DNA of 64,000 nucleotides, from the NCBI GenBank assembly GCA_964521195.1, contig CAZFRE010000002.1, positions 1 through 64,000 of the forward strand. Reading direction: 5' to 3'. How positions within the stretch are numbered: position 1 is the first letter of the stretch; every line of letters begins with the position of its first letter. The position numbers and the translations under genes were made by a program. Below the pieces are notes generated by a model. That model worked only from the letters and a program-made list of their open reading frames with translations. It did not search any database and had not been told where the DNA came from. The stretch comes from CAWDNM01 sp964521195. Its GTDB lineage: Bacteria > Actinomycetota > Coriobacteriia > Anaerosomatales > JAAXUF01. Below, in pieces: positions 42,596-51,102 of this stretch.

Positions 42596-44998
42596 ATGAC
42601 CACCTACGCGCGCGGTATCGCCCCGACGATCCTCGTCGTCTTCGGGCCGACGGGCGACCTCATGGCCCGCAAGGTCGTGCCGTCGCTGTACTACCTGCGC
42701 GAGAAGGGGCAGCTGCCCGCGCAGCTTCGCGTGGTGGGCTTCGGCCGCCGCGACTGGGGCGATGAGCAGCTTCGCGCGCACGTGCGCGCGATCCTCGCGG
42801 AGCGCGCGGCGCACGCCGACCCTGCCGACATCGAGGAGTTCCTCACGCACTTCGAGTACCAGCGCGGCGAGTTCCACGACCCGGAATCGTACAAGGAGAC
42901 CCAGCGGCACCTGTCCCGCATCCAGACCGAGTGGGGCGTGTGTGCGAACAAGCTCTTCTACCTCGCGGTGCCGCCCGAGAACTACGAGTCGATCTTTCGC
43001 AACCTCGCTGATGGCGGGCTCACCATCGAGTGCAGCGACCTCACCGGCTGGACGCGCGTGCTCGTCGAGAAGCCGTTCGGCGATGACCGCGAGACGGCAC
43101 GCGAGCTCGACACGCTGCTTGGGAGTCTCTTTCGCGAGGAGCAGATCTACCGCATCGACCACTACCTCGCCAAGGAGATGCTGCAGGGCATCATGAACTT
43201 CCGCTTCACGAACAACCTCTTCGAGTGCGAGTGGAACCGGGAGGCCATCGAGTCGATCGACCTCACGCTCCTCGAGTCGATCGGTGCCGAGAAGCGCGGC
43301 GCGTTCTACGACGCGGTCGGCGCGCTTCGCGATGTCGGCCAGAACCACCTGCTGCAGATGCTCGCGCTCGTGACGATGGAGCAGCCCGCCTCGGCGACGG
43401 CCGACGACATCCGAGACGCGCGCGCCGCGCTCATCGAGTCGCTCGTGCCCATGACGCCGGGCGACGTCGCCGACGCGACCTTCCGCGCGCAGTCCGAGGG
43501 GTTCCGCGACATCCCGGGCGTGCGCGCCGATTCGCAGACCGAGACGTACTTCCGGCTGCGCACACAGCTGACCGGCCCGCGGTGGGCGGGCGTGCCGGTG
43601 ACGATGCAGTCGGGCAAGCGCATGGGCGCGGCGCGCAAGGAGATGACCGTCACGATGCGCCGTCCCGAGCCGTGCATCATGTGCGACGAGGATCTCGCGC
43701 ACGCGAACCGCGTGGTGTTCACGCTGGAGCCGAGCGACCGCATCGAGATCGTCTTCTACGCCAAGAAGCCCGGCTTCGTCGACGAGGTCGAGGAGCGCAC
43801 GTTCAGCTTCTTCCTCTACGAGAAGGCCGAGAAGGCGCAGTACGTCGAGGAGTACGCGAAGCTCATCTACGACTCGTTCGCCGGCGACCAGACGCTGTTC
43901 GTCTCGACGCGTGAGATCGACGCCGGCTGGCGGTTCATCGACCCGATCGTCGATGGCTGGGAGGCGGGGCTCGTTCCGCTCGCCACCTACGCTCCCGACA
44001 CCGACGGGATCGTCGCCGAGGCCGATGCGGCTCTCTCGCGCCGCGCAGGACGCGGTTCCGTGGGCGTCGCGGGTCTGGGCAAGATGGGTGCCGGACTCGC
44101 GCGCAACCTGCGCGATCATGGTTGGCGCACCGTCGGCTGGAACCGCCATGGGGAGGTCGCGCTCGCCATTGCCGAGGAGGGCGGCGGGTTCGTGGCCGCC
44201 GAGACCCTGCGTGACCTCGTCGCCGAGCTGCCCACACCGCGCATGATCTGGCTGATGGTGCCCTCGGGCGCCCCTGTCGACGCATTGCTCTTCGGCGAGG
44301 CCGGAGACGGGGCAGGGGGGCTCTCCGAGCTTCTCGCCCCCGGCGATGTCGTCATCGACGGCGGCAACAGCTTCTGGCGCGACTCCGCGCCGCGCGCGAA
44401 GCACCTCCACGAGCTGGGCGTCTACTATCTCGACTGCGGCACGAGCGGCGGGCCGGCAGGGGCGCGCAACGGCGCATGCCTCATGATCGGCGGCGACCGC
44501 GAGGTCTTCTCGGCGTGTGAGGCGATGTTCGCCGACGTCGCGCAACCCGACGGCTACCGGTTCTTCGAGGGGCACGGGGCGGGGCACTTCGTGAAGATGG
44601 TCCACAACGGCATCGAGTACGGCATGATGCAGGCGATCGCCGAGGGGTTCGCTCTCATGCACGACGGGCCGTTCGAACTCGACCTCGAGGAGGTCGCTGC
44701 GGTCTACCAGCACGGCAGCGTCGTCGAGTCGCGGCTCGTGGGGTGGCTCGGCGGGGCGTACGCGGAGCTGGGGAGCGACCTGGAGGGCGTCAGCGGCGTC
44801 GTCGGGCACACGGGCGAGGGCGCGTGGACGGTGCTCACGGCGGGCGAGTTCGACATCGCCACGCCCATCATCGAGGGTTCGCTGCGATTCCGCGAGGAGT
44901 CGGAAGCCACGCCGAGCTACACCGGGCAGGTCCTCACGGCGATGCGCAACGCGTTCGGCGGCCACGGGCTGGGGCCGGGCGGAGGTCCGCGCCGCTAG
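42596..44998 (+). CDS. Fused glucose-6-phosphate / 6-phosphogluconate dehydrogenase
   Basis: 800-residue fusion for two NADP(H) steps of the oxidative pentose phosphate pathway. Residues about 1-480 are G6PDH (Zwf): FGPTGDLMARKVVPSLY, the active site RIDHYLAKE (186-194) and EKPFG. Residues about 487-800 are 6PGDH (Gnd, short form): GVAGLGKMG (490-498), GGNSFW, GTSGGPAGARNG and the catalytic KMVHNGIEYGM (K667, N671). The lactonase step between them is not encoded here. GGAGG precedes ATG 42596. Stop is shared with the convergent SDR gene at CTAG. Confidence 0.93.
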   Translation: MTTYARGIAPTILVVFGPTGDLMARKVVPSLYYLREKGQLPAQLRVVGFGRRDWGDEQLRAHVRAILAERAAHADPADIEEFLTHFEYQRGEFHDPESYKETQRHLSRIQTEWGVCANKLFYLAVPPENYESIFRNLADGGLTIECSDLTGWTRVLVEKPFGDDRETARELDTLLGSLFREEQIYRIDHYLAKEMLQGIMNFRFTNNLFECEWNREAIESIDLTLLESIGAEKRGAFYDAVGALRDVGQNHLLQMLALVTMEQPASATADDIRDARAALIESLVPMTPGDVADATFRAQSEGFRDIPGVRADSQTETYFRLRTQLTGPRWAGVPVTMQSGKRMGAARKEMTVTMRRPEPCIMCDEDLAHANRVVFTLEPSDRIEIVFYAKKPGFVDEVEERTFSFFLYEKAEKAQYVEEYAKLIYDSFAGDQTLFVSTREIDAGWRFIDPIVDGWEAGLVPLATYAPDTDGIVAEADAALSRRAGRGSVGVAGLGKMGAGLARNLRDHGWRTVGWNRHGEVALAIAEEGGGFVAAETLRDLVAELPTPRMIWLMVPSGAPVDALLFGEAGDGAGGLSELLAPGDVVIDGGNSFWRDSAPRAKHLHELGVYYLDCGTSGGPAGARNGACLMIGGDREVFSACEAMFADVAQPDGYRFFEGHGAGHFVKMVHNGIEYGMMQAIAEGFALMHDGPFELDLEEVAAVYQHGSVVESRLVGWLGGAYAELGSDLEGVSGVVGHTGEGAWTVLTAGEFDIATPIIEGSLRFREESEATPSYTGQVLTAMRNAFGGHGLGPGGGPRR

Positions 44999-45825
44999 CC
45001 TCGTTTGAGCCGCCCCGTCATGCCCCACCATGCCATCTTCGCCCCACCGCGCATGAGCTGACCCGCGCGCAACATCGGGTAGATGTGTCCGGTGGTGGCG
45101 CCGGGCGCTGCCTCGAGGAGGTCGGCGCAGCGGGCGCCGACGGCGGGCAGCGGCGTACCGAACGCTTCGAGCGCGAGGTACACGTTGTCCTTCGTGGCCT
45201 CGAGGCGGGGGCTCGTGGTGATGTCGGCGTAGAAGTCGGTGTCGACCATTCCGGGCACGAACGCGTTGACCGAGACGTCGGGCCGGTCGCGGTTCTCGGC
45301 GGCGAGGGACTTGGTGAGCGACGCGATCGCTGCCTTGCTCGCGGCGTACGCGCTCGTGAACGGCGTCGCGTCGCCCTTCCAGCCGCGGCCGCACAGGTTC
45401 ATCAGGTAGCCGCGGTGCTCGCGGAAGTACGGGATGAGCGCGCGTGCGCCGTACATGTGGCCGAGCAGATTGATCGCGACGAGCCGCTCGAGCTCGTCGG
45501 CACCCTCCTCGTCGAGCGGTCGGTAGCCGTTGCTCACGCCGGCGTTGCTCACCCACGCGTCGATGCGCCCGTGTGCCGCGAGCGCGTGGTCACGAAGCAT
45601 GCACACCTCGTTGTAGCGCGACACGTCGGCCGCAGATCCGGTCACCGTGTGCCCAGCGGATGACAGCTCGGCGACGACGCGCTCGACCGCGTCGGGCGTG
45701 CGCGAGGAGATCACGACCCGTGCGCCGCGTGCCGCGCACGCCCGCGCGATCGCGTGGCCGATGCCTCGAGTGGAGCCGGTGACGACGACGACCTTGCCTG
45801 CAAGCCCGGCCCCGCGCCCGCTCAC
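44995..45825 (-). CDS. Short-chain dehydrogenase/reductase
   Basis: 276-residue NAD(P)-dependent oxidoreductase. Rossmann motif VVVTGSTRGIGHAI, the NAG motif in VSNAGVSNGY, catalytic Ser/Tyr-Lys in YAASKAAIASL (Tyr and Lys three apart), and PGMVDTDFY. The tail (about 240-276) has GGAKMAWWGMTGRLKRG, possibly membrane-associating. The substrate is unknown. GTG overlaps the stop of the upstream LOG-like gene (GTGA), indicating coupling. Its stop overlaps that of the fused dehydrogenase on the other strand. Confidence 0.88.
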   Translation of the reverse strand: MSGRGAGLAGKVVVVTGSTRGIGHAIARACAARGARVVISSRTPDAVERVVAELSSAGHTVTGSAADVSRYNEVCMLRDHALAAHGRIDAWVSNAGVSNGYRPLDEEGADELERLVAINLLGHMYGARALIPYFREHRGYLMNLCGRGWKGDATPFTSAYAASKAAIASLTKSLAAENRDRPDVSVNAFVPGMVDTDFYADITTSPRLEATKDNVYLALEAFGTPLPAVGARCADLLEAAPGATTGHIYPMLRAGQLMRGGAKMAWWGMTGRLKRG

Positions 45826-46316
45826 GCGAAGTCCTTCTCGGCGAGGAACGAGGTGGCGATGGCGATTGCATCGGCAGGGGTCGTGGCGTCGACGAGACGG
45901 CCGGCGAGGTAGTAGCGCTCGAACGGCTTGCCGAGCGGGAAGCCGAGCAGCACGACCGGGCGGCCGCTCTTGAGCGCGAGCGCGACCTCGGAGACGGTGC
46001 CGGCGCCGCCGGGCAGCGCGATGACGACCTCGCTCGCGAGCACGTTGATGGCGTTGCGCGCGTCGCCCATCCCCGTGGGGATGGCGACGTGGACGTGGGG
46101 AGCGGTGCCGTCGGTGGAGTCGCCGGGCAGGACGCCGATCACGAGACCGCCGGCCTCGGATGCGCCGCGCGACGCCTCGGCCATGACACCGGAGTCGCGG
46201 CCGCCGGTGAGGAGCACCCACTCCTCGAGCGCGATCAGCCGTCCCACCTCGTGGGCGTCGGCAAGCACGGCAGGATCGGCGATCGCTCCGCCCATGACCC
46301 CGATGACAGTGCGCAC
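45822..46316 (-). CDS. LOG-like/TIGR00725 family nucleotide-binding protein
   Basis: 164 residues, cytosolic Rossmann-like fold. IGVMGGAIADP at the start, LLTGGRDSGVMAEASRGA and ALPGGAGTVSEVALAL (PGGxGTxxE signature) identify the LOG/TIGR00725 group, members of which are nucleotide or Moco-carrier related; the reaction here is unknown. The sequence GGAGGTGATGGCC places an extended Shine-Dalgarno 8 nt before GTG 46316. The ATG inside it (46322) would be too close, so GTG is chosen. Coupled to the SDR. Confidence 0.87.
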   Translation of the reverse strand: MRTVIGVMGGAIADPAVLADAHEVGRLIALEEWVLLTGGRDSGVMAEASRGASEAGGLVIGVLPGDSTDGTAPHVHVAIPTGMGDARNAINVLASEVVIALPGGAGTVSEVALALKSGRPVVLLGFPLGKPFERYYLAGRLVDATTPADAIAIATSFLAEKDFA

Positions 46317-46376
46317 GGCCATCACCTCCGACGTGCCCGAACCACACGCCGGCGGCGCCTAGGTGGGCACGGAGTG

Positions 46377-46382
46377 TATACT
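46377..46382 (+). promoter_or_regulatory. TATACT -10 box
   Basis: TGTATACT, ending 52 nt before the GTG at 46435. No -35 recognised. Confidence 0.4.
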
Positions 46383-46434
46383 ACCGCGAGTGCGTGGCGC
46401 GCTGTTTGCGTCAAGCAACCCAGGAGGTCACTGA

Positions 46435-47136
46435 GTGCAGAACGCCAAGCCGGTCCGTTCGCGATCGGTCGTCGACAACATCATGCTCGTCGCCGTGGTC
46501 GTCTGCGTCGGAATCGCGATCGTGCGGTTCGCGCTGGTCATTGCGACTGTGCCGTACGCCGTCTACCTCAACCAGACCGGCCCGGCGGCCGCGCGCGAGC
46601 GGATCGCCGAGCGCGTCGCGGCGAGCCGGCCGTGGATCTCGTGGTGGGGCGGCCGCACCATCCCGTACCGCGAGGGCGGCGACTACCTTGGCGTCATGTC
46701 GCACCACAAGACGTCGCGCAACATCGGCTGCGTCATCGGTTGGATCACCGCGACGGACATGAAGCGCGGCATCGTGTTCAAGCGCGTCACGACTCCGCTC
46801 GACCGGGACACGCTCTACGGCGAACCCTCGGGCAACCTCATGAAGCGCGCGGATGGGACGACCTTCCGGACCGAGTGGGCGGGCTTCGCCCGTGACAGCG
46901 CGATGTTCTCCGACGCCCCCGTGGTCGAATGGGATTACTACCCGGTCCTCACCGCCGAGCAGGCGGCGAAACTCGACGCCACCGCGGGGCTGGTCGAGCG
47001 CTCGCGCGACTTCCTGGTGGGCGAGCCGGTCGAAGGCGGCTCCGGCGAGTGGATCCTGTACGCGCGTATCGACGGCCCGGAACGTCGCTACGTCCTGATC
47101 CCCGTCGAGCGCATGCCGCAGGGGGGTGCGCAGTGA
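46435..47136 (+). CDS. Single-pass membrane protein, unknown, 233 aa
   Basis: 233 residues: a TM helix at about 16-39 (MLVAVVVCVGIAIVRFALVI), then an extracytoplasmic domain rich in Trp and Arg (SRPWISWWGGRTIPYREGGDYLG, WITATDMKRGIVFKRV). No family is recognised and no catalytic motif is visible. AGGAGG precedes the GTG at 46435. The stop overlaps the GTG of the next gene (GTGA at 47133-47136), so the two are likely partners in one membrane assembly. Confidence 0.75.
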   Translation: MQNAKPVRSRSVVDNIMLVAVVVCVGIAIVRFALVIATVPYAVYLNQTGPAAARERIAERVAASRPWISWWGGRTIPYREGGDYLGVMSHHKTSRNIGCVIGWITATDMKRGIVFKRVTTPLDRDTLYGEPSGNLMKRADGTTFRTEWAGFARDSAMFSDAPVVEWDYYPVLTAEQAAKLDATAGLVERSRDFLVGEPVEGGSGEWILYARIDGPERRYVLIPVERMPQGGAQ

Positions 47137-48701
47137 ACGTCGTCGGGAGTGAGCTGCTCGCCATCGCCTACTTCGTCATCACCGGCTGGCTCGCGCTGTG
47201 GCCGCTGCGTCGCAGGTTGGGCGCATTCGGCTACCATCTCGCCGCGCTACCGACCGGTATGCTCGCGTCGCCCATCGCCGCCGCGCTCACCGCGCTCGCC
47301 GGCTACCCGTTCGACCTGCTCAGCGCGGCAGCCGGCTCGCTCTTGCTCGTCGCGGCATTCTGGATCGTCCAGCGTCTGACGGTTGGCCGGGTCTTCGCCG
47401 AGCCCGACGTGCCCGTCACCCCGGCGAGCTTCGGTGTGGCCGCAGGGTCGATCGGCGTGCTGGCGGCCGTTGTGGGGCTGCTGCGCTACACGGTGGCGAA
47501 CGCTGACTCGTACGTCTCGTACTGGCCGCTCGGCGTCGAGCTGACCCGCACGGGCGCCGCGAACATCCGCGTCTTCTCCTCGCGCGCGTCGATGCTGCCC
47601 GGCATCAGCGCTGTGCACGTGGAGTTCGGCAGTGACTGGGCGTACGTGATCTATCCGCTGATCGCGGCGTCTCTGCTCGGCTGGATCGCCTGGACGCTGT
47701 GGACGGGTCCCCTCGCGGGCGCCTCGCGTCGCACCAAGCTGCTCGTCGCCGGGGGAGCCGTCGGCTTCCTCGCGATCGAGCCGTCGTTCCTGTTCCACTC
47801 GTTCTTCGTGCACTCGCACATGATCAGCGCGCTGTACCTGCTCATGTCGCTCACGTGTGTCTGGATGTCGGTGCGCCCCGGTGCATCTGCCGAGGAGGCC
47901 GAGAAGGGCCCGGACGCCGCATACCTGTTGATGGCCGGTGCATTCGCCGCCGGATTCGCGCTCACCCGCACCGACGGGCTCGCGTATCAGTTCATCCCGG
48001 TGGCGGCGGCCATCGCCGCACTCACGATGCAGCGCGTGCGGGGCCGTGCGGTCGCGGCGTTCTTCGCGCCGCTGCTCGTCATCGTATACACGGTCTTCCT
48101 CGAAGGCTTCATCAAGCTCGGTTTCTGGGAAGACCCCAAGCTCTCCGGCAAGCCGGCGGCGATGATCCTCGGTGTGCTCGCATTCGCGGTGCTAGGCCCG
48201 TGGATCGTGCAGTGGCTCGACCGGGTCCTGCCATTCAGCGTGGCCGGGGAGCGCTTCCTCGGGCTGCTCGTCGGCGCTTCCGCCGTGCTGGTCGCTGCGG
48301 TGTTCGCGGTGAAATGGGCCTCGGCGAGCCTCGCGATCAAGAACACCGCGATCAACCTGTTCCAGGGATACGGAGGCTACCACTACCTCTGGTACGCCAT
48401 CGTGGCGCTGCTTGCGATCTCGCTGTTCACCGGCGATGCGCTGCGCGCCGGGTCGTGGACGCGCTGGGCGTTTCTGGGCGTGGCGTTGTTCTACCTGATA
48501 GCAGCGCTCGTGCACGGGACGTCGCATGCTGGACGTATCGGCCCCGGCGACAGTCTCAACCGCGTCGTCTTCCACGCGATTCCGCTCGTGGTGTGGTACG
48601 TGGCGGCCGTCGTCGCGCGAATCCTCGGATCCGCCGCGGTGGCCGACGATGCTGTCGATATCGATGCACCGGCCGACGCGAGGACCGCCGAGGCGGTCTA
48701 G
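47133..48701 (+). CDS. Polytopic membrane protein, GT-C-like
   Basis: 522 residues with about 12 to 13 hydrophobic helices. The first large outer loop, at about 120-170, holds VANADSYVSYWPLGVEL and MLPGISAVHVEF. Acidic residues early in the first outer loop are usual in GT-C glycosyltransferases; a strict DxD is not present, so the assignment is tentative. Ends 13 nt before the convergent exopolysaccharide operon. Coupled to the upstream membrane gene. Together they may modify or export a glycan. Confidence 0.7.
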   Translation: MNVVGSELLAIAYFVITGWLALWPLRRRLGAFGYHLAALPTGMLASPIAAALTALAGYPFDLLSAAAGSLLLVAAFWIVQRLTVGRVFAEPDVPVTPASFGVAAGSIGVLAAVVGLLRYTVANADSYVSYWPLGVELTRTGAANIRVFSSRASMLPGISAVHVEFGSDWAYVIYPLIAASLLGWIAWTLWTGPLAGASRRTKLLVAGGAVGFLAIEPSFLFHSFFVHSHMISALYLLMSLTCVWMSVRPGASAEEAEKGPDAAYLLMAGAFAAGFALTRTDGLAYQFIPVAAAIAALTMQRVRGRAVAAFFAPLLVIVYTVFLEGFIKLGFWEDPKLSGKPAAMILGVLAFAVLGPWIVQWLDRVLPFSVAGERFLGLLVGASAVLVAAVFAVKWASASLAIKNTAINLFQGYGGYHYLWYAIVALLAISLFTGDALRAGSWTRWAFLGVALFYLIAALVHGTSHAGRIGPGDSLNRVVFHAIPLVVWYVAAVVARILGSAAVADDAVDIDAPADARTAEAV

Positions 48702-48713
48702 CGAAGCGGGACG

Positions 48714-51101
48714 CTACAGCCCGATGCGGCTGAACATCTCCTCGAACTGCGCCAGTGAGTCGGCCTTGACCTTGGGCAGCGCCGCCACGATTGCGGCCGC
48801 ATGTTCGTCGCGCTCGGCCAGCAGGCGCTCGACGACTCCACGTAGCGCCTCCGGGTCGTGCGCGGAGTAGTCGAAGACGAACTCCTCGAGCCCGAACATC
48901 TTCATGACCTCAAGGTACTTGTGGCTCCAGCCGACGACGGCGACCGGGATGCCGATCGCGAGCGTTCCCACCATCGCGTGGAAGCGCGAGACCGCCGCAA
49001 CCGAACACGCTTCGAGCACGACGCGCAGTGCAGCAGCGTTCATGTCGCCGCGAACCGCGAGCACGTTACCCTCGGCGTCCGCGCCGAGCCGCTCGACGAT
49101 CTGCGCGATGACGGGCAGGTCGTTGTTGCGCAGCTTCTCGGAACCGGCGCGCGTGGCGTTGGGGAACAGCAGCACCGCATGCCCGTCGCCGATCAGCCCG
49201 CGCGCGGTCTCGGCCATGAAGCCGATGTAGTCCCAGCCCTCGCCAGCGGCCTTGCTGGCCAGCACTGCGCTCGGGCACAGCCCGACGACCGCGCGGCCTT
49301 GGTCGCGCAGTGCGCGCGCCGCCGCGGCGATCTGCTCGGCCTCGTCGCCTCCCTCGTCGGAAAGCGAGTCGCGCGACTCGAAGAGGAACGCGATGTCGGC
49401 GGCGGGCAGCATCTTGACGGCGGGGAAGTCGATGGAGTGCATGTGCTCGAGCGTGACATCGCCGCGCGGGACGACGAGCGCGCACTTCCACAGCAGCTTC
49501 GAGGCGATGCGGTTCGCCGGGTGCTTGAACGGGCCCATGGCCTGCGCGAGCTTGAACACCGGCGTCTTGAGGAGCATCGCCGGCAGGATGGTGAGGATGT
49601 TGAACGGCAGGAACTTCTCTCGGCCGTCGATGAAGGAGACGCCGGCGAGATCCACGAGCGCAGCGCTCTGCGCGAGCTCGCGAACCGAACCCGGGAAGAA
49701 GCCGGGTACGCGGCCGGCGAGGCGCACGAAGGGCGCGGCCAGCAGCGAGAGCGGGAACAGCACGCCTACCAGGTAGGTGGGGGTCGACGAGCGCACGCTC
49801 ACGGCGCTGTCGGTGATGAGCGCGCGGTCCTTCTCGGGGTAGTAGGAGAAGACGGTGAACCGCGCGTCGGGGAAGCGGTCGCGGATGCGACCGATCGAGG
49901 TCTCGAGCATGGCCTCGGCTCCGCGGTTGCCGTGGACGGTACCGGCGATCAGCGAGAAGCGGGGCGCGCCCTCGGCGGCGCCGGGTACGAGCGGTCCGGT
50001 GGGCAACGACTCGAGTCCTTTCAGCCAGTAGAGCCTGAGCTTGAGCATACGCCGGTTCGCGCCGAGTACGCGGTCGATGCCCGCCTCATCGCGCGTCGCG
50101 AGGTGGTTCTTCAGTGTGAGCCGTGCCGCGGTGCGGTCGTGCCAGCGTACATGCGTGTGGACCCGATCCGGCACCTTCATCCCGAGCCGCTCGCCGGCCT
50201 GCGCCCGCGCGGTGGTGTTGAAGTGGAACGGCGCCGTGCGGCGCTGGCCGTCGAGGACGTCGGTGATCGGCACAGGAGCGGCGACGAGCGCGTCGCTCTC
50301 GACAGCGGCATCGATCGCCTCAGCGCCCGCGGCGGTCTTCGCGATGAGCGCGGTGTGCTTGATGGGATCGTTCTTGAGCTTCTGCGACCAGATGTCGCCG
50401 GCGCTGATGTCCGCCGCGTAGCCGAAGTGGTCGCCGCAGAACATGCACTTCTTAGGCGTGCCGTAGTAGAGGTTGTGGTAGAGCAGGTAGTAGCTCGACG
50501 GTTTGTCGATGACGGTGCCGTTGTCGAACTCCGCGGTGAGGCGCCCGCGCCAGTGGCCGGAGCGGAAGCGGAACTTCGTGAGCGTCGCACCGCCCGCGAG
50601 CGCGGAGAGCTTGCGAGTGAGCCCGTCGACGAGCGCGGTCTCGGTCGTATGGCCACAGAAGAGTGCGATGGTGACGGGCACCTTCTCGGCGAGGGAAGCG
50701 TCGCGGCGCACGAGCGTGATCTCGCAGGGAACCGCCACCACGGCGACACGGCCGTCGAATTCGCGGATCATCGGGAGCGCCTCGTGCGCGAAGTCGCCGA
50801 GCACGTACGTGCTGCCGCGCGCCGCCAGCACTTCGTCGCGCGTGCGGGCGATGCGGTAGCGGGCGCGCACGGTGCCGTTCTCGACCGACGTCATGCACAC
50901 GAGCGCGCCGTCGACCGCGCCGCTCTCGAGCAGCGAGATGAGCAGTGCGCTCACCGAGCCGCCGGAAGCCGCGCGCTCGCGCACCTCGTCACTCGCCGCG
51001 TGCGTCACGTAGGTGGCGCGCACCTCGCCGAGAAGCGCGTCGACCTCGGCGCCGGTCCAGCGGTGGCGCGTGAGCTTGTCGGCGATGCTGCCGAGTCCCA
51101 T
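48714..51101 (-). CDS. FrhB-like / polysaccharide pyruvyltransferase fusion
   Basis: 795 residues. The N-terminal half (about 20-340) is a coenzyme F420 hydrogenase/dehydrogenase beta-subunit-like domain: RERAASGGSVSALLISLLE, VAVPCEITLVRR and the Cys cluster KKCMFCGDHFGYAADISAGD. The C-terminal half (about 380-795) is a WcaK/CsaB-like polysaccharide pyruvyl transferase: FSLIAGTVHGNRGAEAMLET, KLAQAMGPFKHP and VSRFHAMVGTLAIGIPVAVVGWSHKYLEVM. Such proteins usually sit as neighbouring genes in exopolysaccharide clusters; here they are one chain. Last gene of the operon, 1 nt after the flippase-like gene. Confidence 0.88.
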   Translation of the reverse strand: MGLGSIADKLTRHRWTGAEVDALLGEVRATYVTHAASDEVRERAASGGSVSALLISLLESGAVDGALVCMTSVENGTVRARYRIARTRDEVLAARGSTYVLGDFAHEALPMIREFDGRVAVVAVPCEITLVRRDASLAEKVPVTIALFCGHTTETALVDGLTRKLSALAGGATLTKFRFRSGHWRGRLTAEFDNGTVIDKPSSYYLLYHNLYYGTPKKCMFCGDHFGYAADISAGDIWSQKLKNDPIKHTALIAKTAAGAEAIDAAVESDALVAAPVPITDVLDGQRRTAPFHFNTTARAQAGERLGMKVPDRVHTHVRWHDRTAARLTLKNHLATRDEAGIDRVLGANRRMLKLRLYWLKGLESLPTGPLVPGAAEGAPRFSLIAGTVHGNRGAEAMLETSIGRIRDRFPDARFTVFSYYPEKDRALITDSAVSVRSSTPTYLVGVLFPLSLLAAPFVRLAGRVPGFFPGSVRELAQSAALVDLAGVSFIDGREKFLPFNILTILPAMLLKTPVFKLAQAMGPFKHPANRIASKLLWKCALVVPRGDVTLEHMHSIDFPAVKMLPAADIAFLFESRDSLSDEGGDEAEQIAAAARALRDQGRAVVGLCPSAVLASKAAGEGWDYIGFMAETARGLIGDGHAVLLFPNATRAGSEKLRNNDLPVIAQIVERLGADAEGNVLAVRGDMNAAALRVVLEACSVAAVSRFHAMVGTLAIGIPVAVVGWSHKYLEVMKMFGLEEFVFDYSAHDPEALRGVVERLLAERDEHAAAIVAALPKVKADSLAQFEEMFSRIGL

Positions 51102-51102
51102 C

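Noticed and set aside
42575..45556. A 993-codon open frame on the minus strand opposite the fused dehydrogenase
   Set aside because: It runs antisense to Zwf-Gnd, which has clear catalytic motifs. Its translation is low-complexity R/H/D/L/V-rich, as expected of shadow frames in GC-rich DNA.
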